This document shows positions 53,364 to 61,238 of a DNA stretch of 61,244 bases, in pieces. The translations under genes and the position numbers were made by a program. The notes beneath the pieces are model-generated. The model was not told the origin of the DNA. It ran no database searches and saw only the letters and a list, made by a program, of their open reading frames with translations. The stretch covers positions 1 to 61,244 of the forward strand of contig NZ_MASS01000023.1 of the NCBI RefSeq assembly GCF_001707885.1, written 5' to 3'. Position 1 is the first letter of the stretch. Every line of letters begins with the position of its first letter. Origin of the DNA: Desulfosporosinus cupriresistens. GTDB lineage: Bacteria; Bacillota; Desulfitobacteriia; Desulfitobacteriales; Desulfitobacteriaceae.

Positions 53364-53452
53364 CTTATTTTATTTCTTATGTAGCTACTTCCAGGGAGTA
53401 AATACAAGCATTGTACAAAGCACTCTGATTTTTTTGCATTAATGGCTAGCGT

Positions 53453-54316
53453 TTGATGACATCAATCCATTGTGCGCAACTATTTAAAGTGGAATCTCAG
53501 AAGTGTATTTTAGTAATTAGATTTAATCACAGTAAAAGTTTAGCAAGGAATTGTGGAATTCATTATGTTAATAGGAGTGGGAACAAACAATATCAGCCGT
53601 CAGAGCAGATTGCAGAAGACTATACTATCGAGAAAACAATAGGAGAAGGCCGGTTTGGTATCTGCTATCTGGTTTCTGATGGTCAGAAATCGTATATACT
53701 CAAGCAACTAAAAAGGGGAATGCTTAAGAAAGCTGGTGCAAAGGCCCGGTATGAGGAAGAAATCTTAAAGAGCATTCAGCATGAGAGCGTTCCCCGGTTT
53801 ATTAAGAAGATTGAGCGTGAGGACTTCTACGGTTATGTTCTTGAATTTAAGGAAGGTAGAACGTTTGAGGACATTATATATCTTGACAAGTACGTGTTTG
53901 AAAGAGAAGAGATATACAGAATAGGATGCCAGCTTGTCGAAATTCTAAAGTACTTGCATTCAAAGAGCATAGTCCATAGAGACATAAGGGTACCAAATAC
54001 ATTATATGATGGACAAAAAGTTAACCTTGTTGATTTTGGGCTTGCTCGTTGGATTAATAACGAGAAATACCGGGCAGATATGGATTTCGCATTTTTGGGA
54101 GACTTCCTTCTGCACCTATATTACTCTTCTTTTGAACTCAAAGGATTCAAGAAGCGCCCCTGGTATGACGAATTGCAATTGCTTCCAAAGGAACTAGTAT
54201 TTTTAAAAAAGCTTATGGGTGTCAATCCAAGGTATACAAGTATTATTGAAGTTGAGCATGATTTTTATAAAACGTTTGAAGAGTTAACCCAACTTACAGC
54301 ACAGGTCAAGTTATAA
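53453..54316 (+). CDS. Eukaryotic-like Ser/Thr protein kinase, single domain
   Basis: The kinase fold starts at about residue 58: glycine loop IGEGRFGICYLV, Lys in YILKQLKRG, catalytic loop IVHRDIRVPN and DFGLARW. The usual HRDLKPxN Lys is Arg here. The C-lobe is short and no PASTA or membrane segment follows. The first ~55 residues look unlike a kinase and the true start is uncertain; TTG 53453 is only the longest option. The last codons (AQVKL) lie inside a dispersed terminator repeat, which may have truncated the gene. Confidence 0.72.
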   Translation: MMTSIHCAQLFKVESQKCILVIRFNHSKSLARNCGIHYVNRSGNKQYQPSEQIAEDYTIEKTIGEGRFGICYLVSDGQKSYILKQLKRGMLKKAGAKARYEEEILKSIQHESVPRFIKKIEREDFYGYVLEFKEGRTFEDIIYLDKYVFEREEIYRIGCQLVEILKYLHSKSIVHRDIRVPNTLYDGQKVNLVDFGLARWINNEKYRADMDFAFLGDFLLHLYYSSFELKGFKKRPWYDELQLLPKELVFLKKLMGVNPRYTSIIEVEHDFYKTFEELTQLTAQVKL

Positions 54317-54345
54317 TACCTGTGCTTTTTGGTTTTTTGCTTCGG
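54298..54345 (+). repeat. Dispersed terminator-like repeat, full copy overlapping the kinase end
   Basis: AGCACAGG-TCAAGTTATAATA-CCTGTGCT, then TTTTTGGTTTTTTGCTTCGG. Stem and T-rich tail fit an intrinsic terminator; the conserved loop and tail make it a repeat family (see 3957, 11300, 13393). Confidence 0.75.
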
Positions 54346-54499
54346 ATAAAAAGCTTTAATGAACTAAGTTTGATGATCAAGAATCATGAGTTTAGTCAAC
54401 TATTTCCCCGAGGAAAGTCAAGTTGCCTCTCCCAAATTGTACCATATAGCCGAGCTATTGCATATCATGTACTATCTCTGAATAAAGGAGGAAATGCTA

Positions 54500-54616
54500 A
54501 TGGCTTTCGGTGGTGTTGATGGAGCGGCTCGCGTAACAGGTCATGGCCTTGTCGCAGGAATCGCAATAGTCGTCGTAATTATTCTTCTGCTTATCGCAAT
54601 GGGATTAGTATTCTAA
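54500..54616 (+). CDS. YjcZ-like short hydrophobic peptide, 38 residues
   Basis: MAFGGVDGAARVTGHGLVAG is followed by one hydrophobic segment (IAIVVVIILLLIAMGLVF). AAAGGAGG precedes the ATG. It resembles the sporulation-associated YjcZ family of glycine-rich one-TM peptides. A second such gene follows 20 bp later. Confidence 0.7.
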   Translation: MAFGGVDGAARVTGHGLVAGIAIVVVIILLLIAMGLVF

Positions 54617-54636
54617 TTTGAAAGGAGGAAATATCA

Positions 54637-54738
54637 ATGTACGGTTATGGGGGGGGAGTTAGCGGTGGTAGTTGCGTTGGTGCAGGAATTATCGCAATTG
54701 CTATTTTAATTCTTATTGCTTTAGGTGTAATTTTCTAA
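54637..54738 (+). CDS. YjcZ-like short hydrophobic peptide, 33 residues
   Basis: MYGYGGGVSGGSCVGAGIIA then IAILILIALGVIF: a Gly/Tyr-rich head and one membrane segment, the typical YjcZ layout. AAAGGAGG precedes the ATG. It is cotranscribed with the preceding peptide and ends at a terminator. Confidence 0.75.
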   Translation: MYGYGGGVSGGSCVGAGIIAIAILILIALGVIF

Positions 54739-54756
54739 AAACGGATTTGACAAGGC

Positions 54757-54788
54757 AGGCTATCATCTTGTTAAGGTGGTAGCCTTTT
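54757..54788 (+). terminator. Intrinsic terminator of the YjcZ-like pair
   Basis: GGCTATCATCTT pairs with AAGGTGGTAGCC across three bases, followed by TTTTAT. Confidence 0.85.
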
Positions 54789-54906
54789 ATATGAGTCATA
54801 TTAATAAACTATAAATACATTAACGCGCTGTCCTTAATTTAGTCAACTATTCTTGCTTTATAACTAATTGAACTTAGGCAAAAGACGACCAGTTTTTAGC
54901 ATATAC

Positions 54907-54969
54907 TCATATACCGGGCAAAAAATTAGGGGTACAAGCACCATCAACGCCAGCTCCACCAAATGCCAT
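54907..54969 (-). other. 20-codon peptide, remnant of a YjcZ-like gene
   Basis: Behind a perfect AAAGGAGG and start, the frame gives MAFGGAGVDGACTPNFLPGI, like the head of the peptide at 54500 but ending before the membrane segment. Probably truncated. On the opposite strand to the intact pair. Confidence 0.5.
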
Positions 54970-55903
54970 TGACTTTTCCTCCTTTATTAAGAGACAATCC
55001 ATAATATGTTTAGTGCGGGTTAAATGGAACAATATGGTAATTGTACCTTCTAAATATTTTGGTCTAGCACCAAGGTATTTCATTGGCATAATGATCAAAT
55101 ATTTCCCCCCATAACAGGGCACTTTATTAAATACATGCAGTTTGGACAGCGATAGGGGGAGATTTACCCAAGCTCAAAAACCGTTTGGGTTTTTCTGATC
55201 CGCAATTAGGGCATTTAGATAAATCTAATCCTGTGAGCTTCTGGATGAGGATAATATCATCGGCCATTATCGGATTGACAGTGTGAACAAAGCAAATTGT
55301 CCAGGTACAGGATTCCCATGGGATGGACTATTCAAGGATTTGCAAGGAGGAGACAATGTGCTAAAAGTAGCTGTTTTATTGTTTACTAAGGAAGACTATT
55401 GGGCAGGTGCCGATGTGGCAGTTAAAAATGGAAACTGTGTATATTTGTTAGACCACTTGATGGTTCAGTTCCTGCTGAGTAAAAATGGCAGTTGAGAATA
55501 AGACATTTGAAAACGGAACTATTGACGGATATATGGTGGTCGCTATAGATGGCACAAATTCTTCGGGAGCAATAGGAAAAGCTGTTCAGAATGCTTGAAA
55601 AACACCAAAGGTAAGACTCATTGTTCCATAGTGGTGCTAGTGGTGCTGTCATGTCCACTATAGTGATGGGGCGCAAATTGGTTATTGGTTTTGAGATGTA
55701 CAAACCCAGACAAGATGCTGTTGAAAAGGATGAAGGGGAGTTGAGCGTAGGAAAAAGGCTAATTTCAATTTACTTCCTTATTATTCATGAGAAATTCACA
55801 ACTTTTTCATGAGAAGATCGTATCCTTAGGTTACACTAAGGACATAAAATCAGTAAATCAAATGTAGCAGAACTATAATGATTCAAATGTGGGAGGAATA
55901 TTT
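54970..55903. other. Decayed stretch with short broken frames
   Basis: About 930 bases with no convincing gene. Short frames include MLKVAVLLFTKEDYWAGADV behind AAGGAGG (~55358) and a TIDGYMVVAIDGTNSSGAIG stretch (~55520), each ended by stops after 20-50 codons; they look like pieces of one disrupted protein. A 21-base sequence at 55783-55803 recurs at 57149-57169. Confidence 0.4.
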
Positions 55904-56145
55904 AATAAAAAAATTCAATAAATAGCAATCGTAGGAACCGCAACTTTAGTTGTAGGGCTTATGACTTTACCAACCCTAGCCGGAAGACCCATCGACAAGG
56001 TGGCGGATGGATGGGTCAAATGCAAAACTTCATGCGGCAAACTTTTCAACCAGGTCAACATCAAACGTTAATGAACTCAAACACGAATATGAATAGAAAC
56101 ATGATGGGTGCTGGTAGCACATTGTCCTTAAAATCGAATTATTAA
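55904..56145 (+). pseudogene. Exported Met/Gln-rich protein, frameshifted
   Basis: After GGGAGGAATA the frame gives KKIQ, a stop, then IAIVGTATLVVGLMTLPTLA, clearly a signal peptide. A second frame continues GGGWMGQMQNFMRQTFQPGQ and ends at 56145. At least one nonsense and one frameshift are present. The signal-peptide start recurs as another fragment at about 58083-58117 (KKIIAIVGTAT). Met-rich exported proteins in this setting suggest copper binding, as an inference. Confidence 0.75.
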
Positions 56146-56160
56146 AGGGGAGATTTAATT

Positions 56161-56382
56161 ATGATGATTGGGTTAATCCTAATAGCCATCCTTATTTATT
56201 ATATGTTTGATTCTTCAAAAACTAGAGGGTCATGTTGTATAAATCATCAATCTCATTCTGATTCTGCCCTAGATATATTGAATGAACGATATGCACGTGG
56301 TGAGATTAATAGTGAGGAATACCTTGAGCGGAAACGTGAACTGACGGAGCAAAAACAGACAATATCAATTAAAAAGAGGTAG
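56161..56382 (+). CDS. SHOCT-domain small membrane protein
   Basis: A 73-residue protein: one N-terminal membrane segment (~1-17) and a C-terminal SHOCT module (ALDILNERYARGEINSEEYL, ~42-62), a short helical hairpin common at protein ends. AAAGGGGAG stands before the ATG. It is the first of two SHOCT genes in a row. Confidence 0.82.
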   Translation: MMIGLILIAILIYYMFDSSKTRGSCCINHQSHSDSALDILNERYARGEINSEEYLERKRELTEQKQTISIKKR

Positions 56383-56458
56383 TATAGGTTCATGTTGTGG
56401 TGTAGAAGTCAAAATCCACGGTCTTAGATTTAAATATTTTTTTCAAGGAGGAATTCAT

Positions 56459-56752
56459 ATGATGAGTGGTTGGGGAAACATGATGGGCGGCTGGGGAAAC
56501 GGTTATGGATACGGTGGATATGGAGGCGGCTATGGTTGGATGGGAATCATGGGGTTAATCATGCCGCTTATCTTCGGGATAGGGATAATTCTACTAGCAA
56601 TCTATGTCTTTCGTCACAACAATTTGAGAGTTCATACAGGAGGGTTTGGCAGACAAAATAGTGGTTTAGACATCTTACGGGAACGTTATGCGCGTGGCGA
56701 GATAGATTCCGCTGAATATCAAAGTCGAAAACAGGATTTAGAGGGTAAATGA
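56459..56752 (+). CDS. SHOCT-domain membrane protein with Gly/Tyr/Met-rich head
   Basis: The 97-residue protein starts with a Gly/Trp/Tyr/Met-rich segment (MMSGWGNMMGGWGNGYGYGG), then one membrane span (~31-50) and a SHOCT module (GLDILRERYARGEIDSAEYQ). AAGGAGG precedes the ATG. Its SHOCT is nearly the same as that of the preceding gene, so the two are paralogues. The Met-rich outer face could bind copper. Confidence 0.85.
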   Translation: MMSGWGNMMGGWGNGYGYGGYGGGYGWMGIMGLIMPLIFGIGIILLAIYVFRHNNLRVHTGGFGRQNSGLDILRERYARGEIDSAEYQSRKQDLEGK

Positions 56753-56765
56753 TTAGAAGATAAGG

Positions 56766-56800
56766 GCAGTGGCTCCACAGGAGACACTGCTCTTTAATAA
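56766..56800 (+). terminator. Intrinsic terminator of the SHOCT genes
   Basis: GGGCAGTG-CTCC and GGAG-CACTGC-C pair across three bases, followed by TTTAAT. Confidence 0.8.
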
Positions 56801-56924
56801 TTATGGCTTGTGTGAGAGACACCTAACAAGGTATGCAAAGATCATAGAAGGGATCAAAAGCTGCGGTTCATTGTTTCTCGACTAGGGGCAAAGGTTTTTT
56901 ATTTATAATGGGCGGTGAAGAATT

Positions 56925-57266
56925 ATGGTTGCAAAGATGGAAGATAAGAATCTTGTTCAGATAAGCTTGCCCGTGCAAGGTATGACCTGTGCCGCTTGTG
57001 GGGCTAAAGTGGAAAGATCCCTGCGGAGCATTTCAGGCGTGAATGAGGTCAATGTTAATCTGTTGTCTAGTAAGGTGGTTTTATCATACGACAAGGATAA
57101 AACTAGTGCTCCTCAAATAGTTAAAACGATGATCAATCAGAGTATCAAATTCATGAGAAATTCACAACTCATTCACAGCAAAATCGAATTGATTCGATAT
57201 ACTTTGAGACATAAAGACAAGGTAGATTTGAAAATGTTATTGAGCGAATTTAAGGAGGAAAAATGA
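56925..57266 (+). pseudogene. HMA copper-binding domain with non-native tail
   Basis: Residues 10-75 form an HMA domain (VQGMTCAACGAKVERSLRSI) as at the head of CopA-type copper ATPases. The remaining ~38 residues are not part of that fold; they are read from sequence that shares a 21-base identity (57149-57169) with 55783-55803, a leader-like region before another exported-protein relic. The ATPase was probably deleted, leaving HMA joined to the leader of the next gene. It could still be translated as a CopZ-like chaperone. Confidence 0.7.
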
Positions 57267-57827
57267 TGAATAAGATAAAATGGATTGTAGGACTCTCAAT
57301 TGCAGGTATAATGGCGCTTTCAGGTACGGCTTTTGCACTAACATCTGGATCCGTTGCCGGATTAGCACCGATCGCTGCGACAACTCAAAATCAAGGTTCT
57401 GTTGATACCACTGGAACAGGCACAGTTAATTCCAGTTCTCCTTCAACAAGTCAGTCGACGCAACAGAATAATCAACCTGGGACTCCTCAACCAGCAACTA
57501 CAACACCGCATTCCCCAAATAATAATTCGAATATTACTACTTCTCCAGGTGCTAATGGAAACGGTGGAGGCTACGGCATGATGGGGAGCTACGGTGCTAA
57601 TGAAAACGGCGGAGGTTATGGCATGATGGGAGGGTACGGCGCTAATGGAAACGCTGCAAGTTATGGCATGATGGGTGGGGGTTATAATGCACAAAACTTG
57701 GGGGGTAGGTCTCACTAATGGTGAAGTTGCCACATCAGATCAGGCCATAGCTATTGCGAAAGCTTATACACAAAAACTGAACCAGGACGTTGTTGTACCA
57801 ATTCTAAATACCGTTGAAGTAAAGTAA
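57263..57827 (+). pseudogene. Exported Gly/Met-rich repeat protein with frameshift at a G6 run
   Basis: Signal peptide (MNKIKWIVGLSIAGIMALSG), Ser/Thr/Pro/Asn-rich linker, then three ~16-residue repeats of the GANGNGGGYGMMGSY type. At TTGGGGGGTAGG (~57697-57708) the frame shifts and stops at 57718; a neighbouring frame continues LTNGEVATSDQAIAIAKAYT, QKLNQDVVVPILNTVEVK to 57827, evidently the original C-terminal domain. Homopolymer slippage could make this reversible. The Met-rich repeats suggest metal binding. Confidence 0.8.
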
Positions 57828-57850
57828 AGCAATATCCGCTGAAACAAGAA

Positions 57851-57885
57851 AGGGTCAGGGTCTCCGTTAACGAGCCCCTGTCCCT
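57851..57885 (+). terminator. Hairpin after the repeat protein
   Basis: AGGGTCAGGGTCTC pairs with GAGCCCCTGTCCCT over a short loop. The following tract is only moderately T-rich. Confidence 0.65.
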
Positions 57886-57976
57886 CTCATTTTAAGCATG
57901 TAAGATTAACTCTACAGTACAGACATTTGTTGTTTTCTATATTATACAGAACCGTTGTCATAATCCCGCCTCCCGA

Positions 57977-58051
57977 TTAAGACATGTTATTAGTCATATG
58001 GTGCGGTATGTGGCAGTGAAAAGGCCATTGACCAGGATTATTGGCTGAAAA
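57977..58051 (-). pseudogene. Multicopper oxidase, last 24 codons
   Basis: On the minus strand the frame reads FSANNPGQWPFHCHIPHHMT and NNMS before a stop: the conserved C-terminal copper-ligand block (HCHIPHHM: type 1 and type 3 ligands) of multicopper oxidases. In-frame stops stand directly upstream. The rest of the gene is gone. It adds to the copper-related relics nearby. The remaining 57828-58467 gap holds a signal-peptide fragment (~58083-58117) and nothing else. Confidence 0.85.
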
Positions 58052-58467
58052 CTACTATCAACAAGATGTAATTCCCTTGAACCAACTCTCAATAAAAAAA
58101 TCATAGCAATTGTAGGAACCGCAACGGATTTCTGAATGGAATGATATTTATGGTTATTCCATTCGTCATGGAGATTGCAAATTTCTACAGGGTACCGTTA
58201 GTTCTGTAAGGGTAGATGTACGAAAAATGAGTAGGCTTGAAACCTACTCATTCCATCTAAAGATATTTTACAAGGTACATTGCAATAGCGGTAATATTTA
58301 GGAAGGGTACCATAATATTTGGCAAAAACTTATTTTACATACATAGTTGTGATATTAGAAATAATATAAAAAGTTTATATTATCATGCTAATTATAATTA
58401 ATAGTGATAAAGAGTAAGCATTAAAAACATGCTGTTATGATCTACAGTAAAGAGGGGGTAAAGAATA

Positions 58468-58878
58468 ATGCATAAAGGTAGTAAAATTACCGTTGCACTT
58501 ATTATCTTTGTTGCTATCCTTACATTACCTTTCTTTTATAATAGAGGGAAAGTCAACAAAGGGCCAGAAATAAACTTGAATACTTCGGCTATCCTAAAAC
58601 TAGCTGATAAGCAATGTGTCGAGCCGCCGGAATGGATGAGAGCCAATCACATGCAATTGCTGCTAAAATGGAGAGATGCAGCTGTACGCAATGGTCAGAC
58701 AGTGTATACCAATAGTCAAGGTAAGTCATTCGAAATTAGTCTTCAAACGTGTTTGAATTGTCATTCCGACCCCGCATTAAATACGTCTGATCAATTCTGT
58801 GTTTCATGCCATAATTATGCTGCAGTAAAACCGACATGTTGGAGTTGTCATTCTTGGCCAACGGAGGCAAAGAAATGA
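58468..58878 (+). CDS. dsrJ: DsrJ, triheme c-type cytochrome of the DsrMKJOP complex
   Basis: The 136-residue protein has an N-terminal signal anchor (~7-25) and three haem-binding motifs, CLNCH, CVSCH and CWSCH, in the last 50 residues, with a CVEPPEWMRANHMQLLLKWR segment typical of DsrJ. DsrJ is the extracytoplasmic subunit of the complex that links the membrane electron pool to dissimilatory sulfite reduction through DsrC. Here dsrM and dsrK are absent, and a truncated dsrO-like start follows with ATGA overlap. AAGAGGGGG precedes the ATG. Confidence 0.88.
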   Translation: MHKGSKITVALIIFVAILTLPFFYNRGKVNKGPEINLNTSAILKLADKQCVEPPEWMRANHMQLLLKWRDAAVRNGQTVYTNSQGKSFEISLQTCLNCHSDPALNTSDQFCVSCHNYAAVKPTCWSCHSWPTEAKK

Positions 58879-58925
58879 GCATTAATCATATTAAGAGAGT
58901 ATTAAGACGTCGAATCTGCAGGTAA
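58875..58925 (+). pseudogene. dsrO-like start, truncated after 16 codons
   Basis: ATG overlaps the dsrJ stop and gives MSINHIKRVLRRRICR. DsrO, the Tat-exported ferredoxin subunit, follows DsrJ in standard operons and starts with an Arg-rich signal of this kind. Only the head remains. Confidence 0.5.
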
Positions 58926-59083
58926 GCACATGGATTATTGATTCAAATTCGAACCCGGTGATGTACCACAATAATATACCTTCTTCTCTGGAACTTATTT
59001 GAGTGGTGCGTATTTATGGAAATTGAGGTTGTCCTTTATTATAAGGGCAACCATTATTAATGTTGAGTTGAGTACGTCAGATA

Positions 59084-59403
59084 GCAGAAGGTGAGTTCGG
59101 TCGGCAAATTGAGGTTACCTCACAAGATGAAGTCGTTGTGTAGTGTTGGGTAGGAAGAACAAATACAATTTTATAGCTGTGAGAAATTCCGGTCCCGGTA
59201 TTCCCAGGGAAGAACTTGAAAATATTCGGGAAAGATTTTATAAGGTTGACAAATCCAGATCCAGGCGTGGAACCGGAACAGGCTTAGGGCTTTCCATTGT
59301 TAAAAAGATCGTTGAAATGCATGGCGGAAAAGTAGCGGCGGAAAGCGAACCCGGACATGGTGCCGTTATTACAGTGTACTTATCATCAACTGAACATGTT
59401 TAG
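59084..59403 (+). pseudogene. Sensor histidine kinase, internal-deletion remnant
   Basis: AEGEFGRQIEVTSQDEV (59084-59134) is the end of a HAMP domain, stopped by TAG. Directly afterwards, another frame gives the C-terminal half of a HATPase: NSGPGIPREELENIRERFYK, GTGTGLGLSIVKKIVEMHGG and a closing strand. The HisKA box and N-box between them are missing. The ATPase half has an open frame of 86 codons but no N-box, so it cannot phosphorylate. Confidence 0.85.
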
Positions 59404-59453
59404 TGATGTGGGAGTCCCTGAATAAAAGTAATAATTTAGGAGGGAAAAGTAAG

Positions 59454-59585
59454 ATGTGTAAATTTCCCTGTACTCGTAGACGTCTTTTTATTAGTCTTGC
59501 TGTCGCCACGATGGTTGTAAAATATGAAGCTGAAGGGACAAGAATATTTTTTGATTTAATCTCTCTACCAGCAAAACATAAGTAG
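59454..59585 (+). CDS. Small 43-residue protein
   Basis: ATG 59454 follows AGGAGGG. MCKFPCTRRRLFISLAVATM: a Cys- and Arg-rich head that looks like the start of a Tat or Sec signal, then a short tail. It may be the truncated beginning of an exported protein. Not recognised. It ends just before a strong terminator. Confidence 0.4.
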   Translation: MCKFPCTRRRLFISLAVATMVVKYEAEGTRIFFDLISLPAKHK

Positions 59586-59604
59586 TCCTTTCTGACAGAT
59601 AAAT

Positions 59605-59644
59605 CGAGAGAGAACCCACATCAATTAAAATAGGTTCTCTCTCG
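59605..59644 (+). terminator. Intrinsic terminator
   Basis: CGAGAGAGAACC pairs exactly with GGTTCTCTCTCG across 16 bases. Between here and 59908 nothing certain was seen; a minus-strand frame near 59640-59740 (SVVTGTVKKDVQLWLRPY) may be a protein fragment. Confidence 0.8.
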
Positions 59645-59908
59645 GTTTAAAAATATACTCGTATGGCCGAAGCCATAATTGCACATCCTTTTTAACCGTT
59701 CCGGTAACGACGGACTGACTGATGGACGGATATTCATTTACATTTTTGGACAGTTTATCTGTCTATCACCGGACACCTTACTGTGTCATTCTTCGGATGT
59801 TAAACGGCGTCAGTAACAGCATGTCGTTCCTTTGAACCAATTCCTTGAGTCTTTGAGGGTTTGTTTTTTTTGAAATTTGTTAGTTTCTTACTCTATTTAG
59901 CCTTTATT

Positions 59909-59955
59909 AAAAAGGGCGAGGTTGTTGTCTTCTTTGTAAGCAGCTCGCCCTTTTT
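59909..59955 (-). terminator. Intrinsic terminator of the XRE-cupin gene
   Basis: AAAAAGGGCGAG pairs exactly with CTCGCCCTTTTT, placed 20 bp beyond the stop of the minus-strand regulator gene. Confidence 0.9.
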
Positions 59956-59975
59956 AAGTGGCAATAAGTTTTATT

Positions 59976-60530
59976 TCATTCAGGATAGTAGATGACCATG
60001 CTCAAAAGGCAAATATCATCACCGATATTTTTATAGATATGAGGACGGTCAGCCTTGAATCGAACAGATGAACCACAATCAATGGTTAGTTCCTGTTCAT
60101 CGACGATGACAACCAGCTTGCCGGAAAAAGCAGTAATAAACTCCTGTGTTCCCAGTGGGTGAGCCTCAGCCTCTAAGTACCCTCCGGTATCTAATTCGAT
60201 ATAATATGTTTCAAAACGCCGCTTGCTATCAAAGGAAAACATAGGATAATTTCGAAACTTCCCATCGTTTTCGATGAGCGGCTGGACAGAGGTTTTCTCA
60301 ACTACTTCATAATCATTTTCAGGACGCATCATTAACTCAGTAAAGGATATTTTTAAGCCGTTAGCAATCTTCCAAACAATAGAAATGGTGGGGTTTACAT
60401 CGCCACGCTCAATTTGTCCCAGCATACTTTTACTGACGCCGGACAGTTTGGCGACGGCATCAAGACTTAACTTTTTTTGTTCTCGTAAATGCTTTAAGTT
60501 ATCCGAAAAAATGGTATTAATATTCTCCAA
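59976..60530 (-). CDS. XRE-cupin transcription regulator
   Basis: This 184-residue protein has an XRE helix-turn-helix at the N-terminus (LSLDAVAKLSGVSKSMLGQI, about 20-40) and a cupin domain in the second half (ETYYIELDTGGYLEAEAHPL, TQEFITAFSGKLVVIVDEQE), a layout that senses small ligands. TTG 60530 is chosen because GGAGGG sits 7 bases upstream. It is divergent from a LysE-type exporter gene and probably controls it. Confidence 0.88.
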   Translation of the reverse strand: MENINTIFSDNLKHLREQKKLSLDAVAKLSGVSKSMLGQIERGDVNPTISIVWKIANGLKISFTELMMRPENDYEVVEKTSVQPLIENDGKFRNYPMFSFDSKRRFETYYIELDTGGYLEAEAHPLGTQEFITAFSGKLVVIVDEQELTIDCGSSVRFKADRPHIYKNIGDDICLLSMVIYYPE

Positions 60531-60558
60531 AAAAATCCCTCCGACTCTTGACGTTATG

Positions 60559-60616
60559 ATGCACAATATGTACAATATAATAAAACGTGCGAAATATTAA
60601 TCTCTATGCACAGTAT
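60559..60616. promoter_or_regulatory. Divergent control region with direct repeats
   Basis: ATGCACAATATG (60559) and ATGCACAGTAT (60606) repeat 47 bp apart between the XRE-cupin and LysE-type genes; TACAATATAAT between them offers -10 sequences. Likely binding sites of the XRE regulator. Confidence 0.5.
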
Positions 60617-60644
60617 ATCATACAAATGTTGGGGAGGAAAATTG

Positions 60645-61238
60645 ATGACTAATTTAATGGCATTTTTATCGTTTGTATTCTTGACTGCTTACACTCCTGG
60701 GCCAAACAACATTATGGCAATGACCAATGCAAGTCAAAACGGGTTTAAGAAAGGCTTCCGTCTTAATTTTGGCATTTTGATCGGTTTCATCGTTGTCATG
60801 ACATTGAGTGTGATATTTAGCTCAATGCTCTACCGCTATATTCCGACCGCAGAACCTTATATGTTCAACTTAGGCGCCCTCTACATCCTTTGGTTAGCAT
60901 GGACGATTGTGAAAGATAGGCCACATGAGGAGAAAAACATTAAATTAAAACTTAACAGTATTTTCACGGGTGCTGTTCTCCAACTTGTTAATCCTAAAGT
61001 TATTTTGTATGGAATTACAGCGTTTTCTACGTTTATACTCCCTTATTACCACACTTTACCCGAGCTTTCGGCATTCATTCTGGTGTTGTCCGTAATCGGT
61101 TTTTCCGGATGTTGCTGTTGGGCGATGTTTGGTGCAGCATTTCAAAAACTATTTACGCAACATAAAAAGGGGCTCAATATCGTTATGGCACTTCTCCTTG
61201 TTTATTGCGCTATATCGCTAAGTCTGTCAGCATTTTAG
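60645..61238 (+). CDS. LysE/RhtB-family amino-acid exporter
   Basis: The 197-residue protein has six membrane segments and the family head FLTAYTPGPNNIMAMTNASQ with QNGFKKGFRLNFGILIGF. It exports amino acids or related metabolites; paired XRE-cupin regulators often respond to the same compound. ATG 60645 follows GGGGAGG. An in-frame ATG at 60606 lacks a site and overlaps the repeats. Confidence 0.9.
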   Translation: MTNLMAFLSFVFLTAYTPGPNNIMAMTNASQNGFKKGFRLNFGILIGFIVVMTLSVIFSSMLYRYIPTAEPYMFNLGALYILWLAWTIVKDRPHEEKNIKLKLNSIFTGAVLQLVNPKVILYGITAFSTFILPYYHTLPELSAFILVLSVIGFSGCCCWAMFGAAFQKLFTQHKKGLNIVMALLLVYCAISLSLSAF

